Part shown: positions 53,449-62,784 of the stretch, piece after piece | How positions within the stretch are numbered: position 1 is the first letter of the stretch | Layout of the letters: each line of letters opens with the position of its first letter | DNA from: Candidatus Epulonipiscioides gigas | Lineage (GTDB): Bacteria; Bacillota; Clostridia; Lachnospirales; Cellulosilyticaceae | Assembly (NCBI GenBank): GCA_001983555.1 | Contig: LJHE01000059.1 | Span: 1-64,000, forward strand | DNA: 64,000 nucleotides | Direction of reading: 5' to 3' | The notes under the pieces: generated by a model | The model's database searches: none | What the model saw: only the letters and a program-made list of their open reading frames with translations | Told to the model about the DNA's origin: nothing | Program-made: the position numbers and the translations under genes

Positions 53449-53538
53449 GCCCTCACTTATAGAAGTGGGAGCTTCTTGCGTAAGCCGAACCAATGTTCAG
53501 TAATTTAGCAAGCTCTACGGGTCGTCCCGACCCTGAAC
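53449..53538 (-). ncRNA. Omega-RNA-type scaffold downstream of tnpB remnant
   Basis: On the minus strand GTTCAGGGTCGGGACGACCC leads into GAACATTGGTTCGG and the hairpin CCCACTTCTATAAGTGAGGG. It lies 30 bp after the tnpB stop codon, where TnpB elements encode their guide RNA scaffold, and matches B1 and B2 closely. Element E interrupts it before the terminal TAGTTCAC, so a guide is not directly attached. Confidence 0.55.
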
Positions 53539-53569
53539 AAAAAATTATCTGCATAATAAATGCTTATTG

Positions 53570-53911
53570 TTATATAGCTAATTTCAATAAGTTCTTACTG
53601 GCATTTATATCTCTATCATGAATACTGTAGCAATTAGGGCACTCCCATTCTCTCACAGATAAATCTTTAGTAACATTATTTTTATAGCCACATGTAAAAC
53701 ATAACTGACTGCTAGGATAATTTTTATGTGCTATAATCAGAGTTCTACCATACCATTGACATTTGTATTCTAACATAAGTTTAAATTGATACCAACTTAC
53801 TTCACTTATTGCTTTAGCTAATTTATGGTTTTTCATCATATTTTTTACGGATAAATCTTCCATAACTATTACTTGGTTTTCGTTTATTAGTTTAATGGAG
53901 ATTTTATTCAA
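53570..53911 (-). pseudogene. tnpB: C-terminal fragment of TnpB (IS605 OrfB)
   Basis: 113 residues corresponding to the last third of TnpB. It starts just before the RuvC-II segment (NENQVIVMEDLSVKNMMKNH), continues with WYQFKLMLEYKCQWYGRTLI and the zinc finger CFTCGYKNN...CPNCYSIHDRD, and ends with the RuvC-III region DRDINASKNLL. The RuvC-I Asp and the N-terminal recognition domain are missing, so it cannot be an active nuclease. The 5' part is lost at the junction with mini-element C. The frame has no ribosome binding site. Confidence 0.85.
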
Positions 53912-54205
53912 CTGAAACTCCCACCCCTAAAGGAGTGGGGTTCTTAAGTACTAACTAATTTTCTTATATGACTCTAAAGTCAATATACACTAATATAGTT
54001 TCCCTAAGACTTTCACTATCAATAGTTCCTATGAACTAATTAGTGATAGTATTACGCCCGTTTCAAGACGTTTTTATAATTTATATTCCCATACTTGATA
54101 GATTTTTATTTAACTTTAATCTATTTATTTCTTTATCATGCAATTTTACAAATTTAATATGACTTATATCCCACCCCTAAAGGAGTGGGCTTTACGCCCA
54201 TTGAT
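53912..54205 (-). mobile_element. Mini-element C, family A relative, inserted in tnpB remnant
   Basis: 294 bp on the minus strand. The left end follows TTTAC and reads GGGCGTAAAGCCCACTCCTT then AGGGGTGGGATATAAG, parallel to the family A left end (GCCGTAAAGCCCC...GGGGATATAAG). The right end CCCCACTCCTTTAGGGGTGGGA then GTTTCAG parallels family A. Inner pieces such as CTTAGGGAAACTATA also recall family A (CCTAGGGAACTATAA). No protein frame. Confidence 0.6.
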
Positions 54206-54327
54206 GTAAACTCATATTTTATTGATTAACCATTACGTTAATATATTGAGCATAATAGTATAACACACTTAAATTGAGTTAAAAAATACAAAATTAACCA
54301 TAGCTCAGATTATTATAATTTGTACAA

Positions 54328-54534
54328 TTATATGATATTGATTATATCAAGAATTGGAATTATAAACATTAAAATTCCTGCAATGCCAACTACAAGAGCA
54401 AGTTTTTTATTGTCATTTTTATAATGCTGTTTTGCCTCTAATATCTCTGTTAATCCAGAACAAACACAAAATACAGAAAAAGCTGTTGAAAAATCATATA
54501 TAATTATTAATAACAAAAATAAGAATATTGTCAT
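54328..54534 (-). CDS. Small integral membrane protein
   Basis: 68 residues with two hydrophobic segments (residues 2-28 and 46-66) and a charged loop (EAKQHYKNDNKK). Lies inside the limits of the decayed family B element but is not related to TnpB. No strong ribosome binding site is seen before the ATG, which lowers confidence. It may be a resident gene fragment; it vaguely resembles the protein at 14372-14599. Confidence 0.35.
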   Translation of the reverse strand: MTIFLFLLLIIIYDFSTAFSVFCVCSGLTEILEAKQHYKNDNKKLALVVGIAGILMFIIPILDIINII

Positions 54535-54861
54535 TAATTTTTATCTGCTACTCAAAATATATTCAAATATATACATATTGAGATTTTTCCTTTTTCATCG
54601 AACCTTATTTTGTCACCTATAGAGGTGGGAGAATTCTTGCTAAGTGCAGTTAAATTCCGAACTAGCTATCTGTACATATATAAGTGCTTATTACGCTACC
54701 GTATATGGTTTAAGGTTTGATGTGCTTTTTGTACTTTTATAACTTATTTTTGTATATTTTGATGAGTAGCTTCTCCTTTTTTAGTTTTATTTGGTTTTTT
54801 TAGACATTTATATTTCCTTGAAAGTCTTTAATGTTTTAAGTTATATTTTATTGGGCAAATA

Positions 54862-56610
54862 TTATGTTAAAAACTTATATTGAGCATAAAATAGCTCTGC
54901 ATAATATCCGCCTGATTTTAATAGCTCATCGTGAGTACCCACTTCAACTATTTTTCCTTTTGAAAGAACAAATATTTTATCACAATCTCGAATTGTAGAT
55001 AGTCTATGAGCTATGACTATAGATGTACGACCTTCCATCAGTTTAATTATACCTTGTTGCACTAATCTTTCTGTTTGAGTATCTATATTAGCAGTTGCTT
55101 CATCTAATATCAAAATTTTAGGGTCAGATATTAAAGCTCGAGCAAATGCAATTAATTGTCTTTGTCCCTGAGATAATCTTGAGCCTCTTTCATTTACATT
55201 TGTATCATATCCTTCTGTTAAATCAGTAACAAAATTATCAACATTTACAGCTTTACATGCATTGATAATTTCTTCATCAGTAGCATCGAGCTTACCATAT
55301 GATATATTTTCTTTGATTGAGCTCGCAAATAAAAATGAATCTTGTAACATAATACCCATTTGAGCTCTGATGCTTTCTGTAAATTTATCTTTAATGGGAA
55401 TTCCATCTATTAAAATACGACCTTGATTAGGACTATAGAATTTGCTAATCAAATTGATAATAGTTGTTTTTCCAGAACCAGTTTCTCCAACTAATGCCAC
55501 TTTTTGACCTGCTTCAATTGTAAAGGACACATCTCTTAATGCATGCTTGTCGTCATCATCATAAGAAAAAGAGACATTTTCAAAAGTGATTGCTCCTTTT
55601 ATTGTAGGCATAACATTTTTTAAATCCTCATCACTATCTGAAGCAGTATCTAATATATCAAATATTCTGTCTGCAGCGGAAAGATTTGTCATAAAAGTGT
55701 TATAAAATTCTGTTAACTGCATAATAGGTCTCCACAACATTTCTAAATATAAAATAAATGCTAATAAAGTTGTTACTTCGACAGTTTTGTTTTGTACCAA
55801 AAAATATCCTGAAACTAAAATTGTACATATCCCAAGAGCTCTACAAAAATCATTTGTTGGAAATAGATAATCTTGTAATTTTACGGCAGTTATAAACCCA
55901 TCTGCTTGTTTATTTAAATAATGTTTAAATTTCTTTTGCATAAAATGCTCTGTAGCAAAACTTTGAGTAATTTTTCCACCTGAAAATGCTTCATGAGTAA
56001 AACCCATAAACTCTGAGCGATGTTCTCTATATATACCCCATAATTTATGAGCTCTAACTTCTATCCATACCATAGATACAAATAATATAGGGAGCACCAA
56101 AAAGCAAATAAGTGTTAAAGTAGGACTAAGTATCAGCATCATGCTTATTACTAAAATAATAGTAAAAAAGTTGGGTATTAGACTTACTATACTAGTATTT
56201 AACAAATTTTGTAGAGCATTAACATCTCCAACAACACGAGATAATATTTTTCCTACTGGTAAATTATCAAAAAATTTAAAGCCAAGAGTTTGAATATGTG
56301 TAAAAAGCTCATGTCTAATATCAATTAATATGCTGTTTGTAATTTTGCTCATAGAAAATATTCTTATTTTAGATAATATCATTACACCAGAAATTAGAGC
56401 TACTAAGATTAGACCAATTATAATTAAACTTTTTGTATCTGATGATGCTACATAATTATCTAAAGAATATTTCATAATATATGGCATAAGAGCACTACAG
56501 CTAGTAATTAACAAAAGCAGAGCGATTACATTTATAGCTCGATACTTGTATGGCATTGCATAGGTTAATAATCTTTTAATAGTTTGCATATTAGTTTTAG
56601 TTTCTTTCAT
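54862..56610 (-). CDS. ABC exporter subunit (consensus ATPase site half)
   Basis: 582-residue half transporter: six membrane helices (residues 20-300) and an ATPase domain. Walker A VGETGSGKTTIINLI, signature LSQGQRQLIAFARAL, Walker B ILILDEATANIDT with the catalytic Glu, H-loop IVIAHRLS. It is translated one base after the partner gene and should form a heterodimer like BmrCD/YheIH. Drug or lipid export is inferred from the family. Its ribosome binding site GAGG lies in the end of the upstream gene. Confidence 0.92.
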   Translation of the reverse strand: MKETKTNMQTIKRLLTYAMPYKYRAINVIALLLLITSCSALMPYIMKYSLDNYVASSDTKSLIIIGLILVALISGVMILSKIRIFSMSKITNSILIDIRHELFTHIQTLGFKFFDNLPVGKILSRVVGDVNALQNLLNTSIVSLIPNFFTIILVISMMLILSPTLTLICFLVLPILFVSMVWIEVRAHKLWGIYREHRSEFMGFTHEAFSGGKITQSFATEHFMQKKFKHYLNKQADGFITAVKLQDYLFPTNDFCRALGICTILVSGYFLVQNKTVEVTTLLAFILYLEMLWRPIMQLTEFYNTFMTNLSAADRIFDILDTASDSDEDLKNVMPTIKGAITFENVSFSYDDDDKHALRDVSFTIEAGQKVALVGETGSGKTTIINLISKFYSPNQGRILIDGIPIKDKFTESIRAQMGIMLQDSFLFASSIKENISYGKLDATDEEIINACKAVNVDNFVTDLTEGYDTNVNERGSRLSQGQRQLIAFARALISDPKILILDEATANIDTQTERLVQQGIIKLMEGRTSIVIAHRLSTIRDCDKIFVLSKGKIVEVGTHDELLKSGGYYAELFYAQYKFLT

Positions 56611-56611
56611 A

Positions 56612-58342
56612 TTAACAAACCTCCTCTAAAGGGATAAATTCCTTGAATTGGTCAATATATATGTTGTAGTAATAACCTTTTTTATCTAATAAAGATTGAT
56701 GATTACCACTTTCTACTATTTTACCATTTTCTAAGTATATAATTAAATCAGCATCTTTAACTCCAGATATACGGTGAGCTACTATTAAAGTAGTACTTTT
56801 ATTCTCTGCATTAGCCAAATTTTGTAAAACATTATATTCTGTTTCCATATCAAGAGCTGAAGTTGCATCATCTAATATCAACATGCTAGACTTATTTATT
56901 AATGCTCGAGATATAGTTAATCTTTGCTTTTGACCACCAGATAAACCGATGCCTCTTTCTCCAATTTCTGTGTCATAACCATTTTCTAGCTCTGATATAA
57001 ATTTTGAAGCGGTACTTATTCGAGCTGCTTCTTCAGTTTCTTTTATAGAATGTTTACATCCAAAATCTATATTATTTTTTATACTATCTGAAAATAAGAA
57101 AGATTCTTGGAATACAACATTTAAATTGCTTCTTAAAGTATGTAAATCCCATTCTTTTACATTAACACCATCCACTAATACTTCTCCTTCAAATACATCA
57201 TAATATCTTCCAATAAGTGAAAGCAAAGTACTCTTTCCGCAACCTGTAGCTCCCATTATAGCGAGCGAAGAGCCAGCTGGTATAACTAAATTAATGTTTT
57301 CTAATACAATTTGCTCATTATATTTAAAACTAACGTTTCTAAATTCAATTGCTCCAATTACTATATCTGGTTTATAACCATCAACAGGACTTGTTATATC
57401 ATTTTCTTCATCTAATATTTTATATATACGATTAAGACTTGCTTTAGTTTGTGCTAATATAGTAATAAATGTTCCTATATATTTAACACACCAAGACAAT
57501 ATCAATAAATATTGTGAAAAAGCCACAAGCATACCTAAAGTAACTTGACCATTTATACAAAGTATTCCTCCAATTACAATAAGAGCTACATTTGACAAGT
57601 CACATAAAAAATCTATGGTTGGTACGAATTTGCTCATAAGTCGAGCTTGATTTAAATTTAAATCATATAATTGCTGATTAGTACCTAAAAATTTAGATAT
57701 TTCATGCTTTTCTCTTGCAAATGCTTTCACTAAGCGAATACCTGCTATATTTTGTTGAGCTACATCATTAATTTTAGCTTTTTGGTCGCTTATATTAAGA
57801 TACACATTAGAAAATTTTTTCTCAAAAATAAATCCCATTATTGCAACGGGAATAAGAATACCTAAGCATATAGCAGTAAGTGTTACATTCATAGTAGACA
57901 TCATATACATAGACAAAATGAATAATATAATCATCTCTATTGATAGTCTTAGAGCATACCCCAGTGTCTCCCATACCATATTGGCATCTTCATCTATACG
58001 TGACATAAGTTCACCTGTGTTATTTTTATCATAAAAACTAAATGGCATTGAACTAATTTTAACAAATAAATCTCTTCTAATCGATCTAACTACATCTACA
58101 GCTAACTTATCAAATGCAAACTCTTTGATATAGCCAAAAATACATCTTATAATTGTAATAACCATAAATACTATGGCAAATTTTATAACAAGAGAAGTAT
58201 CTGCTTTGAATAGAATATCATCAATAAATATTTGTTGAAGTAGTGGTAAAAGAGTTTCAATATAAAGAGTGATTAGCATTCCTAAAATAGGGACTATAAG
58301 ATATTTCCAATGCTCTAATATATAAGTTTTAAATAATCTCAT
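56612..58342 (-). CDS. ABC exporter subunit (degenerate ATPase site half)
   Basis: 576-residue partner. Membrane part (residues 15-290), then Walker A MGATGCGKSTLLSLIG, signature LSGGQKQRLTISRAL, and Walker B MLILDDATSALD, in which the catalytic Glu is Asp, as in the inactive half of heterodimeric exporters. H-loop VAHRISG. First gene of the operon, with AAAGGAG before the ATG. The Glu/Asp difference between the two subunits fits asymmetric ATP hydrolysis. Confidence 0.92.
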   Translation of the reverse strand: MRLFKTYILEHWKYLIVPILGMLITLYIETLLPLLQQIFIDDILFKADTSLVIKFAIVFMVITIIRCIFGYIKEFAFDKLAVDVVRSIRRDLFVKISSMPFSFYDKNNTGELMSRIDEDANMVWETLGYALRLSIEMIILFILSMYMMSTMNVTLTAICLGILIPVAIMGFIFEKKFSNVYLNISDQKAKINDVAQQNIAGIRLVKAFAREKHEISKFLGTNQQLYDLNLNQARLMSKFVPTIDFLCDLSNVALIVIGGILCINGQVTLGMLVAFSQYLLILSWCVKYIGTFITILAQTKASLNRIYKILDEENDITSPVDGYKPDIVIGAIEFRNVSFKYNEQIVLENINLVIPAGSSLAIMGATGCGKSTLLSLIGRYYDVFEGEVLVDGVNVKEWDLHTLRSNLNVVFQESFLFSDSIKNNIDFGCKHSIKETEEAARISTASKFISELENGYDTEIGERGIGLSGGQKQRLTISRALINKSSMLILDDATSALDMETEYNVLQNLANAENKSTTLIVAHRISGVKDADLIIYLENGKIVESGNHQSLLDKKGYYYNIYIDQFKEFIPLEEVC

Positions 58343-58562
58343 AACAAAATTCTCCTTTGATTAAATTTATCAACACAAATAAATAGACTTTATAAATGTA
58401 TGCCTAATATATTTTTTATATGACCGTTTTTAACGTGATTTTAGGTTTTAATACAAGTGTGTGTTATCAATATTAAGCTTATTCCATTTAGTACCATGTG
58501 CTGTATTAGAAATTTTTAATTTTGGATATAATAAATACATATTTCAACCAAGGAGCTCACAT

Positions 58563-59285
58563 ATGAACAATGACATGAAACTTTATTATGATTACACCAT
58601 ATCACCATTAGGACAACTATATTATCAGACTGTGTGGCATCAACTGAGCAACATAAAGCACAAAAAAATTTTAGATTTTGGAAGTGGATTTGCTTTTAAT
58701 TCAAATTTTTTAGCGAAAGACAATGAAGTAATAGCTCTTGAAAGAGATGCTGAAATGATTGAAATTGCTAAAAATAATGGATATTGTCAGATACATGGCG
58801 ACTTAACAGCATTAAAAGATATGGAAGATGAAACATTTGATATAATTATTTGCCATTTAGTATTTGAGTTTGCTGATAATGCTCAGGAAATTTTATGCCA
58901 ATTAATAAGAGTCTTAAAAAAAGATGGGTTTATTTCGATTGTAAGACACAATAGAAATGGAAGAATTATTCAGTCAATTGTACAAGACTATGATTTAAAT
59001 GAAGCTGATAAGTTATTAAAAGGAGAATATTCATATTCAAGTGCTTTTGGCGATATTAAATATTATGATAATCAAGATATAATTAATTGGTCTAAAAATC
59101 AATTATATATTCAAACAATATATGGTGTACGAGCTTTGGCAAGTTTACATCCTCCAGAAATACAAGCTAAAGAAAATTGGATACAAGATATGCTCAAACT
59201 AGAATTAGAACTGCTTAAAAATCAAGACTTTATTAAAATAGCATATTTCAACCATCTGATTTTGACAAAATATAGCAAAGCATAA
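58563..59285 (+). CDS. Class I SAM-dependent methyltransferase
   Basis: 240 residues. SAM motifs: KILDFGSGFAFNSNFLA (motif I), VIALERDAEMIEIAKNNG, ETFDIIICHLVFEFADN and IRVLKKDGFISIVRHNRNGR. This arrangement resembles CmoM/SmtA-like methyltransferases that act on tRNA or small molecules; the substrate is unproven. The start is the ATG at 58563 after AAGGAGCT; the frame upstream to 58461 crosses the promoter-like GGATATAATA. It lies 54 bp before the first Rpn-like gene. Confidence 0.8.
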   Translation: MNNDMKLYYDYTISPLGQLYYQTVWHQLSNIKHKKILDFGSGFAFNSNFLAKDNEVIALERDAEMIEIAKNNGYCQIHGDLTALKDMEDETFDIIICHLVFEFADNAQEILCQLIRVLKKDGFISIVRHNRNGRIIQSIVQDYDLNEADKLLKGEYSYSSAFGDIKYYDNQDIINWSKNQLYIQTIYGVRALASLHPPEIQAKENWIQDMLKLELELLKNQDFIKIAYFNHLILTKYSKA

Positions 59286-59339
59286 TAGATTGGTAAAGAA
59301 AAGCAGTAAAAAATTCTTTAAAGTGAGGGTAGGTAGAGA

Positions 59340-60473
59340 ATGGATAATAAAATTATATATAACAGAGATTGGGTATCAAAAACTTTATTTAATCATTCAG
59401 ATGAAATTTATGATGGGAAAATAGCTTTTTGTCATTTATTAAGAACAGCCTTTAAATATGCTCAGCTAAATTACGATTTGGATGAAACAAGTTTGAGAAT
59501 TCAACCTGCTGCGCTACAAGATGAAAAGAAATATATTGATGAGATAAATTTGCCTAAGGGATGTCGAAAATTTCAAGAAATGTATTTAGATGTAAGAGCT
59601 ACAATTAAACGCAATGATGTAGATTATAATATTGAAGATGTAGCTAAAAAACGAGAGCTCCTAGGAATAGAAATACAAAATATTAATTTAAGTAAGACGG
59701 TAGGCATTAACAGTCTTGAAACACGTATGTGCGTAAATTTTAATTCTTTAAGCAACAGAGCATACCACAATGCCAGAGATTATTCTGATATAGATAGAAC
59801 TTTTGTAATTTGGATATTAACAGGAAGTCCATTAGAAGGATTTGAAGATCAGGGCGTAGTGTGTATTACTCCTACAATTTACCGACCACAAGCCAATAAA
59901 GATAATATAAAAGAAGGAAAATATAAACTAATAAATAATTTAGGTAAAGTAATAGTACTTCAGCTGAAGTCTGAATTTTGGCATACAATAGAAGACCCAG
60001 ATATACAATTTTGGCTAAATTTATATTTAAGTAATAAAATAATAACTACTGATGTACAATTAAATAAGTCTATGAAAAATTTTAAAGTATTGCTAGATGA
60101 TTCAGAAAGGAAAGGTATAATGAATTCGTTTGAAAATTTTTTAAATGATGCTAAGTTAGAAGTAGAAATTGAAGCTAAAGAAAAAGGGATGAAAGAAGGT
60201 AAAGCAGAAGGAATAAAAGAAGGAATAGAAATAGGTAAGAAAAAGGGAATAGAAGAAGGAATAAAAGAAGGAATAAAAGAAGGTATAGAAATAGGTCTAA
60301 ACGATGGATTGAGTACAGGAATGGATTTTGGCATGGAAATAGGACAAACAATAGGTACAATAAATACACTAAAAGCTCAAGGACATTCTTTAGAATACAT
60401 TATAGAGTATGTAAAGAAGCCTAGAGATTTGGTGGAATCAATATATAATGACACGTATACTATAAAAAGGTGA
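59340..60473 (+). CDS. Rpn-like PD-(D/E)XK nuclease family protein, copy 1
   Basis: 377 residues. The putative nuclease core contains YLDVRATI (Asp84) and LGIEIQNI (Glu111-x-Gln113), the D...E-x-Q variant of the PD-(D/E)XK fold seen in Rpn/transposase-like proteins, followed by LETRMCVNFNSLSNRAY and a tail. Residues 280-330 are a run of EGIKEGIEIGxKKG-type tetrads, typical of the family and prone to expansion. The C-terminus (AQGHSLEYIIEYVKKP) is a small helical module. About 95% identical to the next gene. Role in recombination or defence is inferred from the family only. Confidence 0.7.
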   Translation: MDNKIIYNRDWVSKTLFNHSDEIYDGKIAFCHLLRTAFKYAQLNYDLDETSLRIQPAALQDEKKYIDEINLPKGCRKFQEMYLDVRATIKRNDVDYNIEDVAKKRELLGIEIQNINLSKTVGINSLETRMCVNFNSLSNRAYHNARDYSDIDRTFVIWILTGSPLEGFEDQGVVCITPTIYRPQANKDNIKEGKYKLINNLGKVIVLQLKSEFWHTIEDPDIQFWLNLYLSNKIITTDVQLNKSMKNFKVLLDDSERKGIMNSFENFLNDAKLEVEIEAKEKGMKEGKAEGIKEGIEIGKKKGIEEGIKEGIKEGIEIGLNDGLSTGMDFGMEIGQTIGTINTLKAQGHSLEYIIEYVKKPRDLVESIYNDTYTIKR

Positions 60474-60685
60474 TTAAAGATATATTTAACATTGGTATAT
60501 ACAATCTCAATAAAGCGATAAATATCATATTAGAGCATAATTTTGAATGGTAACAATTTCTATAGAAGAACGAAATTTGAAAGTATTTATGCAATTGATT
60601 GCACTATCTATGCTAATGCTTAGAGGTGTGAAAATTTTTGCCAATTTTTAGTTACAAAATTCTTTAAAGTGAGAGTAGGTAGAGA
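60474..60685. other. Spacer between the tandem Rpn-like genes
   Basis: AT-rich, with no frame of note. The last 30 bases (AAATTCTTTAAAGTGAGAGT through GGTAGAGA) match those before the first copy, which marks the edge of the duplicated unit. Confidence 0.5.
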
Positions 60686-61771
60686 ATGGACAACAAAATT
60701 ATATATAACAGAGATTGGGTATCAAAAACTTTATTTAATCATTCAGATGAAATTTATGATGGGAAAATAGCCTTTTGTCATTTATTAAGAACAGCCTTTA
60801 AATATGCTCAGCTAAATTATGATTTGGATGAAACAAGTTTGAGAATTCAACCTGCTGCTCTACAAGATGAAAAGAAATATATTGATGAGATAAATTTGCC
60901 TAAGGGATGTCGAAAATTTCAAGAAATGTATTTAGATGTCAGAGCTACAATTAAACGCAATGATGTAGATTATAATATTGAAGGTGTAGCTAAAAAACGA
61001 GAGCTTCTAGGAATAGAAATACAAAATATTAATTTAAGTAAGACGGTAGGCATTAACAGTCTTGAAACACGTATGTGCGTAAATTTTAATTCTTTAAGCA
61101 ACAGAGCATACCACAATGCCAGAGATTATTCTGATATAGATAGAACTTTTGTAATTTGGATATTAACAGGAAGTCCATTAGAAGGATTTGAAGATCAGGG
61201 CGTAGTGTGTATTAATCCTACAATTTACCAACCACAAGCCAATAAAGATAATATAAAAGAAGGAAAATATAAACTAATAAATAATTTAGGTAAAGTAATA
61301 GTACTTCAGCTGAAGTCTGAATTTTGGAATACAATAGAAGACCCAGATATACAATTTTGGCTAAATTTATATTTAAGTAATAAAATAATAACTACTGATG
61401 TACAATTAAATAAGTCTATGAAAAATTTTAAAGTATTGCTAGATGATTCAGAAAGGAAAGGTATAATGAATTCGTTTGAAAATTTTTTAAATGATGCTAA
61501 GTTAGAGGTAGAAATTGAGGCTAAAGAAAAAGGGATAAAAGAAGGGATAAAAGAAGGAAAAGCAGCAGGAATAAAAGAAGGAATAGAAATAGGTCTAAAC
61601 GATGGGTTGAGTACAGGAATAGATTTGGGCATGGAAATAGGACAAATGATGGGTGCAATAAATGCACTAAAAGCTCAAGGATATTCTTTAGAAGACATTA
61701 TAAAGTATGTAAAGAAACCTAGAGATTTGGTGGAATCAATGTATAATGGAACGTATACTGTACAAATGTGA
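60686..61771 (+). CDS. Rpn-like PD-(D/E)XK nuclease family protein, copy 2
   Basis: 361 residues, colinear with copy 1 and with only scattered substitutions in the first 285 residues; the D84, E111 and Q113 positions are kept. The Gly-Glu-Lys repeat is shorter by four tetrads, as expected from slippage within GAAGGAATAAAA units. The tail (AQGYSLEDIIKYVKKPRDLV) is conserved. Same leader sequence and ATG context as copy 1. Tandem duplication followed by limited divergence; both copies appear intact. A terminator follows. Confidence 0.7.
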   Translation: MDNKIIYNRDWVSKTLFNHSDEIYDGKIAFCHLLRTAFKYAQLNYDLDETSLRIQPAALQDEKKYIDEINLPKGCRKFQEMYLDVRATIKRNDVDYNIEGVAKKRELLGIEIQNINLSKTVGINSLETRMCVNFNSLSNRAYHNARDYSDIDRTFVIWILTGSPLEGFEDQGVVCINPTIYQPQANKDNIKEGKYKLINNLGKVIVLQLKSEFWNTIEDPDIQFWLNLYLSNKIITTDVQLNKSMKNFKVLLDDSERKGIMNSFENFLNDAKLEVEIEAKEKGIKEGIKEGKAAGIKEGIEIGLNDGLSTGIDLGMEIGQMMGAINALKAQGYSLEDIIKYVKKPRDLVESMYNGTYTVQM

Positions 61772-61818
61772 TGTAGCCATATACACAATCAATAAGTGTT
61801 ATTATGCTACTATTAAAC

Positions 61819-61844
61819 GAGCATTCATATTTTTGTGAATGCTC
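61819..61844 (+). terminator. Terminator after the second Rpn-like gene
   Basis: GAGCATTCA and TGAATGCTC form a perfect stem with an 8-base loop, followed by AATTTTTTTT. Confidence 0.85.
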
Positions 61845-61945
61845 AATTTTTTTTAATAATTTTGGTAAAATTTGATAAGCATCAAGATAAGTATGGAAAT
61901 TTTTTCTTATATGTCATTTTAAACATTATTGAGTCAATTTTTGTA

Positions 61946-61972
61946 ACAAAAATTTTTTTGTCCCATATATTA
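61946..61972 (+). promoter_or_regulatory. Possible sigma K promoter of the gene at 62025
   Basis: GTAACA around 61945 and CATATATTA at 61964-61972 match AC-N16-CATAnnnTA. A very similar box (TTGTAACA ... CCATATATTA) occurs at 62719-62744. Confidence 0.45.
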
Positions 61973-62024
61973 ATAAATATAGATAATTAATATTGCTCAA
62001 TATTTAGTAAAAGGAGAAGAGGCT

Positions 62025-62699
62025 ATGTATAACAATTATTATCCAATACCAGCTAATCAAATTTATTCATTTAGATTTCCTTGCACAAAAAATAAATTAT
62101 CTACTACTAAAATAATGGAAACCATTGATAGTAGTACTCAAGGAATTCAAGGTGTTCTAGGGAATGTATTAGACGCAAACTATGTTACATCACTTAACTA
62201 TCTTTTAAAAACTGTTTCAGAAGTTCAAATAGCTCAAGATAATTTAAAGCAATCAACAATCACAGTATATATTGGTGGAGTAGTAGGACTTGACTATTCT
62301 TTAATACCTGATCAATGTTTTAATTCTATATTTATTGAAATTATATCTTACCAATATTATAATATATCTAAATTAAATAAAGTTTACTTAAATGGATTTT
62401 TAGGAATATCAGCAGCACAAGATACTACAATGGGAACATTTTTACAAAATCTTAAATTAAATAATTCTGAAGAAATTAGTGAAGTAGAAGATAATTGGTA
62501 TATATTTTTTACAAAATTAGAATCTGATATTGGCGTAGATTTAACAGTATATAACAATGAATCTACCATGATTTTTTCTAATGTATGTGTTGACGTGATA
62601 TCTAATGAATTTATTAGAATTATAGAAGATGATACTGTTTTTATAATACCTACTAAAAATATTATTAGCTCAAGCTTATTAATAGAATCTGAAAATTAA
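62025..62699 (+). CDS. Probable spore-surface protein with PCTK N-terminal motif
   Basis: 224 residues, function not recognised. The N-terminus FPCTKNKLSTTKIMETIDSS lines up with [20 protein letters not shown] of the collagen-like protein at 63065, in the same position of the chain. The rest is a mixed helical and beta domain (ITVYIGGVVGLDYSL ... TVYNNESTMIF) that could be a globular head. No signal peptide. A sigma K-like promoter and AAAGGAGAAG site precede it. I infer a role on the spore outer layer, using the shared motif for attachment. Confidence 0.6.
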   Translation: MYNNYYPIPANQIYSFRFPCTKNKLSTTKIMETIDSSTQGIQGVLGNVLDANYVTSLNYLLKTVSEVQIAQDNLKQSTITVYIGGVVGLDYSLIPDQCFNSIFIEIISYQYYNISKLNKVYLNGFLGISAAQDTTMGTFLQNLKLNNSEEISEVEDNWYIFFTKLESDIGVDLTVYNNESTMIFSNVCVDVISNEFIRIIEDDTVFIIPTKNIISSSLLIESEN

Positions 62700-62718
62700 T
62701 ACTCTAATTTTTTGTAAC

Positions 62719-62744
62719 ACTGCCAAGTTTTTTTCCATATATTA
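62719..62744 (+). promoter_or_regulatory. Possible sigma K promoter, now separated from the collagen-like gene
   Basis: AC at 62719-62720, 15 bp, CATATATTA at 62736-62744. Bases around it copy those of the promoter before 62025. The next plus-strand gene starts 320 bp downstream, of which 195 bp are mini-element B2. Confidence 0.4.
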
Positions 62745-62784
62745 AAAACAGATAGCTCTCATATCTATCTATATTCTACCAAGA

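Larger units (their letters stand above)
53244..54648 (-). mobile_element. Decayed family B IS200/IS605-type element with tnpB remnant
   Basis: 1405 bp on the minus strand: the left end (54600-54648) matches the left ends of B1 and B2 (AATTTAACTGCACTTAGCAAGAATT type with the CCACCTCTATAGGTG hairpin), and the right end at 53244 is GTGAACTACCCCCACTTATAG. Inside are a C-terminal tnpB fragment, the RNA scaffold, and two nested insertions (E at 53271-53448, C at 53912-54205). The length would suit a single-gene tnpB element. Confidence 0.65.
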
